Position numbers and translations under genes: made by a program. 64,000 nucleotides of DNA from Viscum album (lineage: Eukaryota; Streptophyta; Magnoliopsida; Santalales; Viscaceae). The DNA is taken from the NCBI GenBank assembly GCA_963277665.1, contig CAUJRU010000138.1:1054001-1118000 (forward strand), read 5' to 3'. Below are positions 10,613 to 24,640 of this stretch, piece after piece (positions within the stretch are counted from its first letter, which is position 1; every line of letters starts with the position of its first letter). The notes beneath the pieces are model-generated. The model was not told the origin of the DNA. It searched no databases and worked only from the letters and a program-made list of their open reading frames with translations.

Positions 10613-10879
10613 TTATGCCCTAATGGGAACTAATTCAAAAAACTTTTTTGCGAAGATACTTTCCTTAGGTGTTTTTAATGAATTCTCCCTTGTAATGTAA
10701 AATTTAAAATATCTAATTTTCATAGAAAACTGGGAAGATATGAAACAATGCGATGTTCCAGAATCAAATAAAGCATTGGCTAAACATGATGAAACCATTA
10801 AATTGACTGCCACCACATCTTTCAGAGCTTCAGACTCAATAGTAGTGATCACATAATCTTTACCTTTCTCCCATAGCAT
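10613..10879 (-). pseudogene. Gypsy aspartic protease fragment
   Basis: The minus strand reads ANALFDSGTSHCFIS near the middle of an 88-residue open stretch. D-S-G is the catalytic triad region of retroelement proteases, and the hydrophobic run before it fits. It follows gag and precedes reverse transcriptase, as expected. The flap and the second conserved region (usually ILGMDWL) are not readable. Confidence 0.85.
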
Positions 10880-11890
10880 TTTTTACGGTTAGTTCCCTTG
10901 GAACATAGTAAATTAATTTGCATAACTCCCCTTCTATATACAATTGTAGCATTCATCATTGACATCCACTTTCTTCCCATGTAAATCACTAGTTTGGTTT
11001 CATTTTTCATTACACTTGTAACAGACTCCCATTCCCTTAAGGAATGTACTGTGGAGTTTCATCCCACATTTATAGCAAGATGGATATTAATCATTTCCAT
11101 TCATCCACTTATTTTAATTTCTAGATTATTCCGGAGATCTCTTCTCGTCTTTCTTTTATTTAATGTCATAAGAAATAGAGATATCTTTTTTGGCATGATA
11201 GCACATGAGACAATATGTTCATTTGATAAGTAGGATTTTAGGACTAATGCTCTCCAAATAAATTATTTTAATTTATAAATGAATCGATCATTATTACTCA
11301 TTGGGTTACGTATATAATTTGATGATTTCCTTGTAAACCTTTTAATGTTACACTCATACATTGAGACATTATCGTCCTTTTTTGCCATAGATTTAGAAAT
11401 TTTCTTTCCATATATGCTCGATGGTCATGAGGAAATTATTTTTCTATGAAAGTATCTTTAAACTCCCCCCATTCCATTTTTAATACTTTATCATGTTCCT
11501 TCGTGCTTTTAATCAATTTACTCCATTGATCTGCATCTCCCTTGAGGTGATAAAATGCCATGACAACTTTTTCCCTTTTGCTATTCCACAAAGTGTGAAA
11601 TATTTTCTCTATGGAATTTATATGTTGCTCAGGTACTAATAGATTTATACATACCTTTAATGTTATTGCTTGTTTCCACATGAAGTAGTCTAACATTGAT
11701 CCTCCACGTTGTGGATCTGGGTGCTCCATATGGGTAAGTTTATTATTCATAACCTGAGTGAGTTGTCCTAGTATGGTGATAAGCTGATCAGCACCAGTTG
11801 CTTCACTAGATCCACTACAATTATCTTGATTAGGAGGTAAATCCCTACATAAATTATGTGCATTGATAAAATTTCTATTGCTTCAACTAG
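10880..11890 (-). pseudogene. Gypsy gag with degenerate CCHC knuckles
   Basis: 11436-11750 on the minus strand is a 104-residue piece of the gag capsid region: it contains MLDYFMWKQAITL, then VVMAFYHLKGDADQWSKL and WGEFKDTFIEK, matching the plant retrotransposon gag domain. Downstream three CxxC starts are visible: CYKCGMKLH (around 11057-11090), CYKCNEK (about 11010-11026) and CYNC (about 10941-10954). Each lacks the later His or Cys. Gag would form the particle and bind RNA. Stops separate the parts. Confidence 0.8.
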
Positions 11891-11899
11891 GTGCCATTT

Positions 11900-12383
11900 C
11901 TAAAAAATTTCATACACTAGATTAGTTTCGGAATCACAATACATAATTCCAATCATGAAAAACACTAAAAAAAATTGCCCGGTTTATGGATATAATCCAT
12001 AATCAAAAAAATCTTTTCATTGAGGAATAATATACTCAAAAACCTTACATAATGGGTTATAAAGAAAATGAGAATTATCTTAAGAATATCCCTCAAGAGT
12101 GTGGTATCCAAGTGTGCAGCATGGACCGTAGTTGTCCACCATTTCCATTTTGAGTCAAGTTTAATGCAGTGTTTTCGGATTTTACCCCCAGATACATCTG
12201 TGGAAGAGCTGCCTCTACCTATTTGTATCAAGACAAGGATTTATTTCTTAGAAAACTCAAAAAATCTATACAATACCAAAATTCTAGGAAGTTCTTCTAT
12301 ACTAATCCTGAAATTCTATCTTAGGGTAATGTTCTCTAATCAGAGTTTTTCTAAATCTCGCTTCCATGGTTTGTACTAAACAT
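11900..12383 (-). other. Leader of the minus-strand element with conserved block
   Basis: The minus strand is collinear with the leaders at 4353, 24022 and 31665. The shared block contains TCCACAGATGTATCTGGGGG where the plus-strand copies have GGCACAGATGTATCTAGGGG. One frame stays open through the block (GSSSTDVSGGKIRKH). Confidence 0.75.
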
Positions 12384-12395
12384 CCTCTGATACCA
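12384..12395 (-). other. Primer binding site (tRNA-iMet type)
   Basis: Minus strand reads TGGTATCAGAGG, a near-perfect initiator-Met tRNA complement, two bases after the LTR end GGGGTGTTATT. Confidence 0.85.
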
Positions 12396-13676
12396 ACAAT
12401 AACACCCCGACCCTAGTTATCCATGGTCGGTGCATTATTAAAAAACAAATTCATGATCACAAAGATAAATTATCGATAGAACAATTAGTTTAGTAGCTTT
12501 GAAAACACTAGATACATTAATAAGTTTTACATTACATTATAAATTCAAAAACTACTATAACATATTCTCCATAGGCCACACTCATATCCCTTATATTATC
12601 CCTACAGGTAAGTCATAATATACTTCATTGAATCTTTAGAAAAAAAACATTCAATGGGGTTAGCTTAGATGCTTAGTAAGGATAGAAATATAGAAGAAAA
12701 ATCCGTAATTAAGTATAATCATTTATGGAAATGTAAGACTAAAACAAAGCATTTTAAACATGATTTTTATCATAATATGGAGAAGATAAAATCGAATAAT
12801 TCCATTTACTTATTCATGTGATTATTCTAATAGTCGAATAATTAGATGAAATATCAATAGCCACATTCATAATGATGGAATGCATAATGCTAGTTTTCCT
12901 AACCACATATTCAAGGCCTCATGTAAAGACTAAAAATAAAATTTTGTCAATGCCTTGGGCCATGAAACTAGTTTGTCTCATGAGACCTACCGATGCACCG
13001 AGGAGCTATAGTAGGAACCACCAATCACCTACTATGTCCAATGCATTCTTCACATTAAAAGGTTTAAACATAACATAATTATTAGTATTAAAAATATCAT
13101 AAGAAATGTCGATATATTATCCATAAAACAAGAATGGTTTATGAATAACTCATCCACAGTCAAAGAGATCACAAAACCTTCAGTAAAATATGGATGTTTT
13201 TTTATCATAATAAATTTATTTCAAACAATCATACAATCCCTAAAAGGATTTTGACATAGATGAAATAATAACTTTTTTTACATAAATATCTCTTCCAATT
13301 TTGATATCATTTAAATGTCGTATAACTATAAAAGAAAAAATTTATTTTGAAAATACTCATATAAGCTTGTAAGGGAAGCATCGATTCTGATTTAATGAAG
13401 GAAAATTGCCACACCCTTCATATAAGTTAAAAAAAGATGTTCTTACCATAATTTTGTCTAAAAGGTTATAAAGTACCTTATTTAGAAAAGACGGAATGAT
13501 TTCATTAAAAACATATATAGTGAAATAAAGCTATAAATTACATTAATAAATAGTATAGAAAATAGTAAAAATGTTTTGAATTATATTTTTAAGAAACATT
13601 GATGTGGATGATAAAGAGGTACCAGTGGATACTTACGTAAAAACAACCTCGAATAATAAAGAGGCTGTGAAATTAA

Positions 13677-13686
13677 CCCTTACCTT
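13677..13686 (-). promoter_or_regulatory. Splice-donor-like site of LTR C
   Basis: Minus strand AAGGTAAGGG, identical to the site in LTR A and B. Confidence 0.4.
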
Positions 13687-13959
13687 GTACTTTTCCTTAG
13701 TCGATGGTATGTTAACCTCCTATATAATAGTTAAAACATTATTATTAAATTATATTATAACTATACACGTATATATAATATCATATATGCTTTTATAATA
13801 TTTCCTTGTTCGTAATATTTTAGTAGTATCATCGTTTTGGGTGTTAACTGATTCATTTTCATTTATATACATGGTTACATAGGACATGTTTGTTATGCAT
13901 AGGATGTATTTGATTCATATAAAAGATTATATTAAGTTCATAAACATTATATTTAATCA

Positions 13960-14270
13960 TAAAATCAATATTAATCATTAATGATTACGATGTGGATTGT
14001 ATCTCATCTCGTTCGGGGAGACGATAATCAGTATGTACGCATGAGCTACAATATCAATTTATTGATATTAAAATCGTATATAATTGGATGGTATATAATA
14101 TAAAAAGATTATTTATCGTGTTATATTTATTATTTACGTCATTTATACTCATTATTAAACCAATCCAAATGATGACGTTTTTGAATAACAAACTACACCA
14201 TGACGTTGAAACGGTAAGCCGTGCATACGCACTTATGGTTACTTTGTCATTTATAGGATGGATAGAATAA
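13960..14270 (-). repeat. ~195-base tandem repeat in LTR C (two units)
   Basis: On the plus strand the units share GGGGAGACGATAATCAGTAT (near 14017) and TGAAACGGTAAGCCGTGCAT (near 14203), each followed by ACGCA. Three better preserved units lie at about 63130-63560. Confidence 0.65.
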
Positions 14271-14575
14271 TGAATACGGTTGTACCATTTTTATAATAAC
14301 ATCATAGTATATATAGTTTTTGTAGTTATTATTTTTGAATGGAAACAACACAGAAAGAGGATGTGGAAGAAGAAATGGACTTAAAAGATGTGATGAAATA
14401 TTTACCTCTTCTTCGGGTTCTTCCTTTTGATTTGATCAAAAGGGATCCGTAGGTTGGCTTCCTGACTAAATGAAGACCTCTTGTATGAAGGGAGGATAGT
14501 TTAGAGGATATTTGGGTAGGGTATGGATGATCCAAATGGTATTGATGGAGTGAATATGAGAGAAGGTGAAGAGCC

Positions 14576-14584
14576 CTTTTATAA
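14576..14584 (-). promoter_or_regulatory. TATA box of LTR C
   Basis: Minus strand TTATAAAAGG, at the matching position to TTATAAAAGG near 63891. Confidence 0.55.
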
Positions 14585-16118
14585 TAGATGTGAGGGGTTC
14601 CTTAGGAAAAGCTTGAAATATTATTTTATAATAAATCATTTTCGGTTTTGAAAGGTTATTAAATGAATTATTTATAGGATAATGTGGGGATGGGTCAAAA
14701 AAATCTAAACCAAGAGGTTTTAGATAGGTTTAGGTCTTCATATTAACCTTATCTTTTAGATTTAACTCTTAGTTAAATAGTTTGATATTTACTATGTCTA
14801 TTTGTAATTTTATATCATATGGTTAATAAAAATACTATAAACTACTAATAGAACACAAATTGGTTCATAAATGACATATATAATATTATTAAGTCATGTT
14901 TTCCAAATCTTATATTTTTAGAAATATTATATCACTCAAAAATACAGTCTTTGTTTTTAAAACTCAATTATGTCAATTTTGACATTATTAAATATATGAT
15001 TTTTGTTAAATTACTAAAAACATTATTAAATCGAAATAAATACATATGTTAAAACCTAAAATGTCACATTAACCTTGAAAATTAATGTAATTCATCAAAA
15101 TTATCAAATTACATTTATTTGGATATTCATATTATACATTTTTTTTAAAATTTCAATATTACGATAAATACCGCCTCTTCATTGCGTCATTTATAAATTA
15201 AATTATTTATTGTATAAGAATTATAAATAAAATATTATTATGTAGGAAATATTTTTTAACTATCTAATTAATATTTATAGTGGATGTTATATTATGTTTA
15301 ACCCTATATTAAAAATGATTTTCTTATTAAACATTGAATTTAACTATTTTAAATAATCTTTAAATAAGATAATAATAAATGTCCTAATATATTATATTTA
15401 GTACTAAAGGATCACAGTTTATTCCTTAGGAAATTTTTGATTGAATTAAATTTATCAAATAGAAATATAATATGTGTTAGGGTAATTATAATATTATTTT
15501 TAACCTTAATTAGCCTATTTACATTGAACCGTGGTAAATAAAAGTAAAAAGTTACAATTAAATATAAATTATTTTCATCTTATTATACCCCATTTTACTT
15601 AATGATGTGAACTGTTCCACTTAGATTTTTCAAATTCAACTCACAGAAGTGGTAAAATCATGTTTTATACGAATTTGTAAATGCTCCAAGGAGGTTGGTA
15701 AAAGACTGTTCGATAAAACATAATATATATGAACTTATTATAAAATAACTCCAATGAATAATGCTTAACATTTATATGTATTAGGTATCTATTTTGAACT
15801 AAAATAAAATAAAATAAAATAACTAATCATTTAAAAAAAATTGGTTTTAACCAATAATGCATGGATTTTTACTATTCATCAAAAATTGAATGTTTTCAGA
15901 AAAATACAAAAAATTATCCCTGAGCTAATTTTGAAATTTTCAATCCAAAATTAAGTACATTTTGAAAGATAAAATTAATAAAATTTCAAAAAGTGGGTGT
16001 TAATATTCATAACTTCTGGTTTGATTTGTCTTAGTGTGTTAGAATCTTGAAGATGAGTACAATGAAAACTATTACACTATTCAAAGGGAAATGAACTGTG
16101 GAAGCTTATAGTGTTACA

Positions 16119-19100
16119 ATAACTACATAAGTGTAAATTAAATATCAAATTTTATTAAATAATATAATATATTAATACATTATTACATTTAATATTTATG
16201 AAATATAACTCATAATGTACACAACATATCCTACTTCTCCACAATCATATTCTATCAAAGTTATTTCAATAAATCAATGAACAAGACTTATAAAACAAAT
16301 TAATATAAATAAAAAATAATAAGGATAAATAAACACATCAATACAATATAACATCTAATTCCACAAAAATATAGATTTCATACCATTGGGTCTTGTTCTA
16401 ATAATATCCTACACTGGACATTACCAAGGGTGTATAACAAGAAAATTTACATCAAATTCATATGATTCTACACCTCTAGTAGTCTACATCAAATTTTTCT
16501 CTCAAAAAATTTGATCCTAAAACAGAACATATCTTTAAAAATAATATTATGAGTCTCTTGGGATCTCATTATAGAATGGTACAACTATAACCTTTTATTA
16601 TCACAAGTACTATTATGACATTATCACATATTTTTTTGCACAGAATAACAATCATTATCATACAATTAGTTTATTATTATTCAAAAGAATTTATATGGAT
16701 TATCCCGATGTATATACAAGTCCATATCAAGGAACCAACTACAAGAAAAATTATGTCAAATAATGATTTATTTCGTTTTCAGTAGTTAAAATCACACGAC
16801 CGAACAATGTTTATAAATAACATTACAATCATTTAATTATGTCTTGTGGTAATTGTGATTGAAAAACATCAAGATAAAGAACCCCATTCCATAGATTTGA
16901 CCATTTTCATAACAATTTATTCCTCTGATAAATGAAGGGTAATAACATGACATTTATGGTGACATTGACTACTCAAATGTGTGATAAAGAATGTTAATCT
17001 CAATAGTGATAATCATTACAGGGTATATCCTCATTAACCTTTTTAATATTTCAGCAATGGTGTATATTATTAGAGGTATAGAAGCAAGGAATGATCTCCA
17101 AGACACACATATGGATACTTCATGATTCTAGAAGATGTTCAATAATCCAAAGTAATTAATTTAATGAATGTTGGTTGGATTAGAGAACTCAAGTGTCTGT
17201 GGGGGGGGGGGTATTTGGTTTCCAATAAAAATTACATGTAGAAAAAGTTAAAAACTAAATCACAAAATTTCCCAAAAAAATCACTATTAAAAATAACTAT
17301 TGTATTATTTAATAGTATCATTTAATTATATTCCCATAAAATGATCATTTATTAGTTAAAATACTCTTTGAAACACTACAAAATTTCAATCTATGATACT
17401 TGTATCAAAAAAAGAAATTTAAACTACAGAATGGTAACTATAATATTATTGTTTTTTGTTATTTATGAATATATATATTGGTTTGGATTAGAATAAAAAT
17501 ATTTGAAACCACACAAGAACTCACATTATAGAATTTAAATGGGGGGCTCAGTCTTATGCCTATACCTAATTCCATAATATGGAAATCACCCATACAATGC
17601 AGTTCATCATAAATTGAACTGAACTATAATGTATATACAATTATAACTAAAAAATACCCTAAGATATTATACCATTATAAGAAATCCTCTGTAATCATTC
17701 TAAATTGGAGAAAATATGTCCAGGTAAAGCATGACATTTTTCATTGATATTAAGTAAGGTAAAAATGAATATATTTTAAAATAGTATATAGAACTCTTAG
17801 GATCCTTATAGGAGACTGTGCATACATATAAATAGAGTAATATAAAACATAAAATAATATATATGCTTAAACCAAGAGAAAAAATAATAAAATGGGGAAA
17901 TTTTGATGCACCTAAATATGATAATATTTCGTGTCTCAAGAGTCCATGATTGTATCATTTAATGTTATCAGCCTATTTTTCATAGAATGTTTGAAAAAAT
18001 AGTTTAGTGGAATTCATGAAAAACCTTTGTTCTCATTTATTCAATTGATTACTGTTTTTCAACACACTTGTGTTTATATGTGTCTCTTTAACTCAATCAA
18101 TCTATGTTTAAATTTATATATAATAAATATTAACACTTGGGGGGGGGTTATTTTTTATTTATATTATTGATGATGATAAACATACAATTTTCATTAAAAC
18201 TTATGCGTAATTTTTTATGAATCATCATTATTAAATCTATATGAATGTGAATTGCATAAAATTAATTACTAGATCCATTGTATAAATTATCTATGAAGGA
18301 ATTTTTTAATAGTTGTGGTAGTAGGTGTGAATGTAAATTACTCCCCTATAGGAAGAATGTATTTATTTTCTCTTCCTGAACTAAGGGTAGATTCACATAT
18401 TGGTAGAAGAACAGGAGAGTAAATTCTTGAACTAGAGGTAGTGGACTCTTCTGGTGGTGTCTCTACTCGACGATCTCTTCTCTTGGTGGTAATGTCATTT
18501 AATAGGAGAAATGGTTTCTATATGTATAGGTAGTAGAACTCAATTGAAGAGTAACTTAACAGTGAACGTATAACTTCTCAATAGTAAAAAAATCTCAAAG
18601 TACATCCTAATGGTTTATTATTTTAAATAAGGGATTATTGATGAATAATTAGTGTCTTAGTGACATAGTTTATTTCAACTACCGATCCATACAAGACTTA
18701 TCCAATTATAATATATTTTATTTAAAAAAAATAATTTTAACATCACGTGAAGCATATTAGAAACATAATAATTTTAATTTTAGATCATTATAATAAAGAG
18801 GTTCATGGAGTATCCTAGTAGATGAAAATTTAATTCAAATAAAATACGTAGTTATTTGGAAATATCAATGTGAATTAAATGAGGCCATGTATTTTTTATG
18901 TTTATAAAATAATAATAATTGTTGTCCAGTAGATAAGATGTTAATTCACATAATATCGTAGAAATTATAGGGACAAAAGTTTAGAATTAAATATTTTCTT
19001 AAGGAGAATAAGATGTATATGGAATCCAACATTGATCCTATTGTATATCATGAAAGTCGTTGAAAATAACTTTGATTGTTCTAATATTATGTTTTTTATA

Positions 19101-21793
19101 GAACATAACTATTAGACTATGAAAGTGATAAATATTAAACATACATTGAAAATAATAATAATAATAATAAATTGAAGAAGAATTATTGAATGATTATAAA
19201 ATATGTTTAAAAATTATCATATTCAGGCAAAGGGATTATGGGTGGTACCATTCAACTTCCACTAATATGAATAAAAATGAATGGTAAGGAAACACAATGA
19301 ATTATCTTATCATAGGATGAATTGATTATTGATACATACAATGGAATGAGATTATAATATTTATGTCAAGATAGGGATAAATTTGATTTATTATCATAAT
19401 TTATAAGGATAAATCATAATACTGTTTTCAAAAATGATCATAGGGAAACCAACGATAGTTTTGATACTATTATGTGCATGGATAAGGGGTCCCAGACAAT
19501 ACCACTATTGATGTTTCTTTTTTAAAATAACACAGAATCTCAATGTGAATGGATTAATAACCATCATGCACTGAGGATATAAACATTCATATAGAGTTGA
19601 ACCTAATATATAACCTTTGTTCTCTTGTTGTGCTACATATTTATTTGCATATAAAAATTTACAAAAAAAGACACATTAATGAAAAAAAAAATGATTTCAC
19701 TAAATATCTATAGAGGTGATAAGGGATACATTTGAAATATTTATTAAATTTTTACCAACATTAATTTAAACCCCCTCTTTAAGTGTAATACATATAATTG
19801 TTTTATCGATTCAAATATAGGGAAACTATAAATCCTGTAGAATAGTAAGCAATAATGGTTATAATTATATCATTATATATGTATAATATGTTTTTCTAGG
19901 AAAATGGCAACATTATATAACATGGGTGTATATTTTAGCATTATAGAAACCCATTAATACTCAAATGGGACTTGTTACCAATATTAATAAAATTAAAATA
20001 CGCTTTTCCAAATGAAAAATCATCGTAAATAATATTATAATTTATGAATACATCTTTACATTGATATCAATAATTTACCAATATTAAATAAAATTTTATG
20101 TTAGTTAATGATGATAATTAATTTTTTAAACAAAAAATTACATCAAATTTAATTTGTATAAAATAAAACCTCTGGATATATGAAAAGAAACACACCACTA
20201 AACACATCATAGAATATAATTATTTTCATATTCGAAGGTATCATGATAGACATCAGAAGATGGGGGCCAAGGATTTAAAAAAAATCATCCCTTGAGTTAT
20301 GTAATTTTTCATCCCTTACAATTTGAGACACTATATTGTCGAGGATCTCATGTGAATTTTATATTTAGAAAAACTAAAATTGAATGAGTAAATCATTGGA
20401 TTATTAGTATGATTGACTATAATAAATATCCTATAGCAATTTATCAATGTATCTATGGTCAAACCCCTTTAAATTTTCCATAAACACTCAAAGAATCCAT
20501 ATTGTTGATATTATTCCAAATCCGAGTGCTATAGTGGAGCTTTGATGAATCCTTTGCAATTCCATCTTCTACCTTGTTCTTGTGATTTCAATCCCTTGAA
20601 TACATAATGGATCAATCACATGAAGAGGCACACCCTCTCTCTTTCACTCTATAATGTGGTAGGGGATAGGGGATCTCACTTTAATGAAATAATTCATCAT
20701 TGGAATGAGCCACTCTCTAGCCTTATAATGTGGGTGTAGAAAATAAATGAATAGGGTATCCTGGCCCATTGAAAATCAACACCTATTGAATAATATATAA
20801 ATAAATATTATTTACAAACTAAAAATCATCATATTTATTGTTTTTATTTTATCACATACATGTATTATATATTAAATATATTAAATGATAAACTTGAGTC
20901 ATTTATAATGACTCATAATTCCATCTAATATTAAATGAACCTGAAAAATAAATATATTATTTGTGTATATAATATTTATTCAATATTTACTAAATACACC
21001 ATGAATTGTTTTAATAAATAAATTTAACGCAGTTATTATATAAAAATATAATAATGGATTTTTTTTATTTATTAGTGATTGATTATGTGGAAAACTCTCG
21101 AACCACAATTTTGGGTCCCGCCATATCATATTATGATATTCACTAGAATTTGGAAAAATTCTAAAATATTGTGTTTTGTATGACCCTCTAGACTATATTC
21201 TCAATAGTACTGAATAGTATTCATATAAAAAGTGTAAATAATAAAAAACCACCAAGTCCTAAAAAGTGATAAGAAATAGTTATCACAATGAAAATGTACC
21301 TAGAAACACATATTTTCAATATATTCTCTTTTCATTATATATTACTTAAATCTAGATGTACACTTGTGTCATAATCATTTCTTAATGTATAATTTTTTGA
21401 TCTATTTGGATGAATTTACCCTTCAATTCCTTCTCCATGGATATATAATTTTATTACCATCATGATCAATTGGGCCCAAGATATATTACTTACACATTCT
21501 AGAATCCTAAAATTATATCTTGTCCATTTAAGAAATGTCATATCACCAATGACACATCCAACATCAGCTACCTTGCGCCAACATCATTATTATTGTTTTC
21601 TAGATGCGTCAAAGTACATGATAAAATGAAAAACATTGATAATGAAATGATTTTTGGAGACTAATACACATGTTTGTATATAGGAATGACCAATGACACC
21701 AGAAACATGTGTTGTTCTTAATGGTGGGAATTTCCTCAAGATCTCATATTCTAGAGATCACTATGTGTAAACATCAAGTGAATAAGACCCAAT
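16119..21793. other. AT-rich region without recognisable genes
   Basis: No frame longer than about 80 codons and no motif I recognise. It contains poly-G runs at 17201-17211 and 18139-18147, a short TAA microsatellite near 19150-19172, and a dispersed repeat at about 20530-21480. It is probably made of very old transposon debris. Confidence 0.6.
20530..21480 (+). repeat. Dispersed repeat, copy 1
   Basis: Collinear with about 56570-57600 in the same direction. Shared blocks include TTTTAATAAATAAATT, the GGAAAACTCTCGAACC / GGACAACTCTCAGACC pair, and TGACCCTCTA. Non-coding; class unknown. Confidence 0.6.
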
Positions 21794-24007
21794 TGTTATG
21801 ATCCCCCAACACTTGATATTCATATATCAAATGTTTCCATTCAATATGTTGTGGTTAAAAAATGTGATTTTCATTCAATATCATTGATTTCTGTATATAA
21901 TAATGATTATACATTCATTTTATTATTGCTACATTGTAAATGGGTTTTAAATAACAAATAGTATTTTTAGTAACTATTAAATTAAAAAAACTATTTTGAT
22001 GAACTAATGGATTTTATAACTAAAAAATATTTAATAAAATATTATTATTAAATTAAATTCTATTATATATCAATGATCACATAGGTTTTTTGAATAAAAT
22101 TGTAATTTTTATTAATGTTAGAAAGCGGTTTTTGACAAAACACTTGAATTTTTTATAAATGTCAGTTTTTATATTAAAACTAAAAATTAACATATTAATA
22201 AAATTATTTAGATAAAATTGAAAACATTCATGGAATCAGGACTTCAATATTTTCGAATGGTGAATTTATTATAATTTTCCTAGACAGTTGAATTTTTGGG
22301 TAAAAATTAATTACCACTTTAAGATTTAATGTGTTTTATGACATCATAATGACCCAATAGTGATGTAATAAAATATGATAAATGGTTTGTTCAGACAATA
22401 AATGTTTTAACATTAAAATAATGTTATTTTTGGTTTGATTGAATTATTTTACACAGCTTTATTGGACACTCTATGACTTATAAAATATTTTAATCTTTTA
22501 AAATGATTTCCTTGAGAGTGTCACCCAGATCCTCAATAGAAAGCCTAATATTTTAAGAATTTCGATAATTGACCTTATAAAATATTTTTTACCACTCCCA
22601 TTGGGAAATAACCATGGTAAACCAGTAGGGATTAGTCTTTTGTACAGATTAGTTTAATGTATGGTGTCCCAAACCTAAATAATAGATAATTCCCTCCATT
22701 TTCTAATATAATCTCACCCAAGTTCCCACATAATCTTCACTATAAGTATTTGGAGCTCTACCAACCCCTAAAATCCTCTCAGTAGTATCCTTCCATGTTT
22801 CCCCATGCTGCCAAGAAGCCTCTCTCAAGCCTCTCCCAAGCCTTTGGGATCACACATCCAAGTAAGGGATTTCTTCCTTTCTCATTTTTGTCCAACATTC
22901 ATTATGTTTTTATGCACTTTTAATTTCAATTAAAAATTTTGGGGTATGATTTCCCACCACCACCATACTTCCCTAATTATGTTTGTATTATGAGATACTC
23001 CATTTTCTCTAATTAATTCTTTCTATGTTCACCTGTTACCATGATGAAATTTCTTAAGGGATTTCTCTATCCTCATTTACATTCATGCAATTATTTTCTT
23101 TTATTAATATGAATTTCATTAATGTTTTATTAATTATATATATATGACCTGAATTACTTTACATTACATTTAAATATGATGATACACCCCTTTCTTTCTC
23201 ATTAACCATTTTTATGAATTCTTATGTCATGCTGATATGCTTCCGAAATTGTACCATGATTTTCCATGGCAAAGTCATTGTGTAGTGAATACCATACCCA
23301 TTTCTATATAAATTGTATTCACATTTATACATATTTACATATTGATTATATAGTTTCAATTATGAATTCCTCATTCTTTTATCATGGAATAACTAATGAT
23401 GTTTATAAACCCATGTAATATGATCCATGTGGCACACTAATGCATGAAATGAAATTATTAAGAAAGGTGCGCCATGATAGCACTCTAATGAATTATGTTA
23501 ATAGTAGTATAATGATACATCAAGTAAAATTAAGGTTTAATCATTCAAATTTTTGTTCAATGAGGGTTTACTCATTCTCCATGTGCAATGAGCCTTGGCT
23601 CATACTAATATCTTGTTAAGTGTTGTTGACACATTTCCATGTTATGATAATCATTCTATATTAGGCCTTCATGTTCATGTTTCTCTTATGTTATATTGAT
23701 ATAACTGTTTCCTAAATTGTAATTTATTCTTAATTAAATTCTTTTTTTATTCCATTAGTTGTCTTTATATCTCACCTTTTTCTTAATAATGTCATCAGGT
23801 AATCCAACAAAATTCTATGTATGAAAGAATGTGTTTGGTCATTTAAATGAAGTTTTCAGTAGATAGGTGTATTTCATGTTGTAATTAATCATGTACTGAT
23901 AATAATCCCCAAACATAGTAGAACTATCTATGTTTTATCTTGTATCAAGTGAAGAATTTATGCAATAAATTATATTTATCTGTGAAATAAAGACTAGGGT
24001 TGTTATA
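21794..24007 (+). repeat. LTR D (first LTR of the array)
   Basis: Starts TGTTATGATCC and ends AGGGTTGTTATA. It is alignable with the LTR at 36694 but lacks its first part, including the U3 small frame: after about 100 bases it joins sequence matching 37200 onward. TATA-like CTATAAGTA is at 22740-22748 and the donor-like AAGTAAGGGAT at 22860-22870. Confidence 0.75.
22740..22748 (+). promoter_or_regulatory. TATA-like box of LTR D
   Basis: CTATAAGTA at the position of CTATAAATA in LTRs A and B, followed by the donor-like AAGTAAGGG about 120 bases on. Confidence 0.5.
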
Positions 24008-24008
24008 G

Positions 24009-24021
24009 TGGGTATCAGAGG
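24009..24021 (+). other. Primer binding site (tRNA-iMet type), first copy
   Basis: TGGGTATCAGAGG directly follows the LTR end. The consensus TGGTATCAGAG is interrupted by one extra G. Confidence 0.75.
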
Positions 24022-24640
24022 ATATGTTTAGTTTTCTTTGGATAAGGATTAGAAAACCAGAGTGAAAGACTTAGGGATAAAATTATGTTCAATAAAAACA
24101 TCCCTAAAATTTGGGGAGTATGGAGTATGTGTTTTGTCAAGAAAATACATTCATGTATGGATATGAGACGGTAGAGGTGGCTCTGGCACAGATGTATCTA
24201 GGGGTAAAACACATAAACCATGCTTTGAGCTAGACACAAACAGGAACTGGTGCACAACAACAGAACATGCTTCAATTTTAGTTATGACACTACCATGGGA
24301 TATTATTTGGAAAAATCATAAGATTATTACGAACAAATTTTAATGGAATAAAAAAATTCCCTCTAAAAACATATATTGGGAATTAGATCGTGGATAACAT
24401 AGATCTAAGCCTATAAATTCATAAGTTCAGGAAATAAAAATAATTTATAAGTCACAGATTTTTGTCTTTGGATTACAATTTCTATGTTACCACTACCATT
24501 CCTATTATTCAAACCAATGGCTGGTAATAGGATGAATCGGGGAAAAAACTGATGTAAAGATCAATGTGAGGACTATTATAATGAGATGCCCAATCATATG
24601 GGAGGGGGAACCACAATCTTTTTCACACTAATATCTCATT
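24022..24640 (+). other. Leader of first array copy
   Basis: Contains the conserved block GGCTCTGGCACAGATGTATC near 24178 and then a diverged stretch up to gag. Collinear with the leaders at 4353 and 31665. Confidence 0.7.

Larger units (their letters stand above)
1..16118 (-). mobile_element. Decayed Ty3/gypsy (chromovirus-like) retrotransposon, minus strand, split by a nested element
   Basis: Read on the minus strand, the order is LTR (about 12398-16118), primer binding site, leader, gag, protease, reverse transcriptase, RNase H, then integrase, which runs off the left edge. The 3' LTR lies outside the window. The element is interrupted by a 7.7-kb insertion at 1304-9030. Pol resumes across it: the RNase H end is right of the insertion, and the minus strand just left of it reads VADAFSR, the usual boundary motif before integrase. 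Frameshifts and stops are spread through all domains, so the copy is dead. The order and motifs are clear; the right end of the LTR is a guess. Confidence 0.85.
12398..16118 (-). repeat. 5' LTR (LTR C) of the minus-strand element; outer end uncertain
   Basis: The inner end (minus strand GGGTCGGGGTGTTATT) is fixed by the primer binding site. A donor-like site (13677-13686), a ~190-base tandem repeat and a TATA box (about 14576-14584) match the LTR at 61.5-64 kb in order and spacing. U3-like sequence (GAATAGT blocks on the minus strand near 15874) suggests the LTR reaches about 16.1 kb, where the minus strand has TGTAACACTA at 16118. That outer end is a guess. I found no copy of the U3 small frame here. 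Confidence 0.65.
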
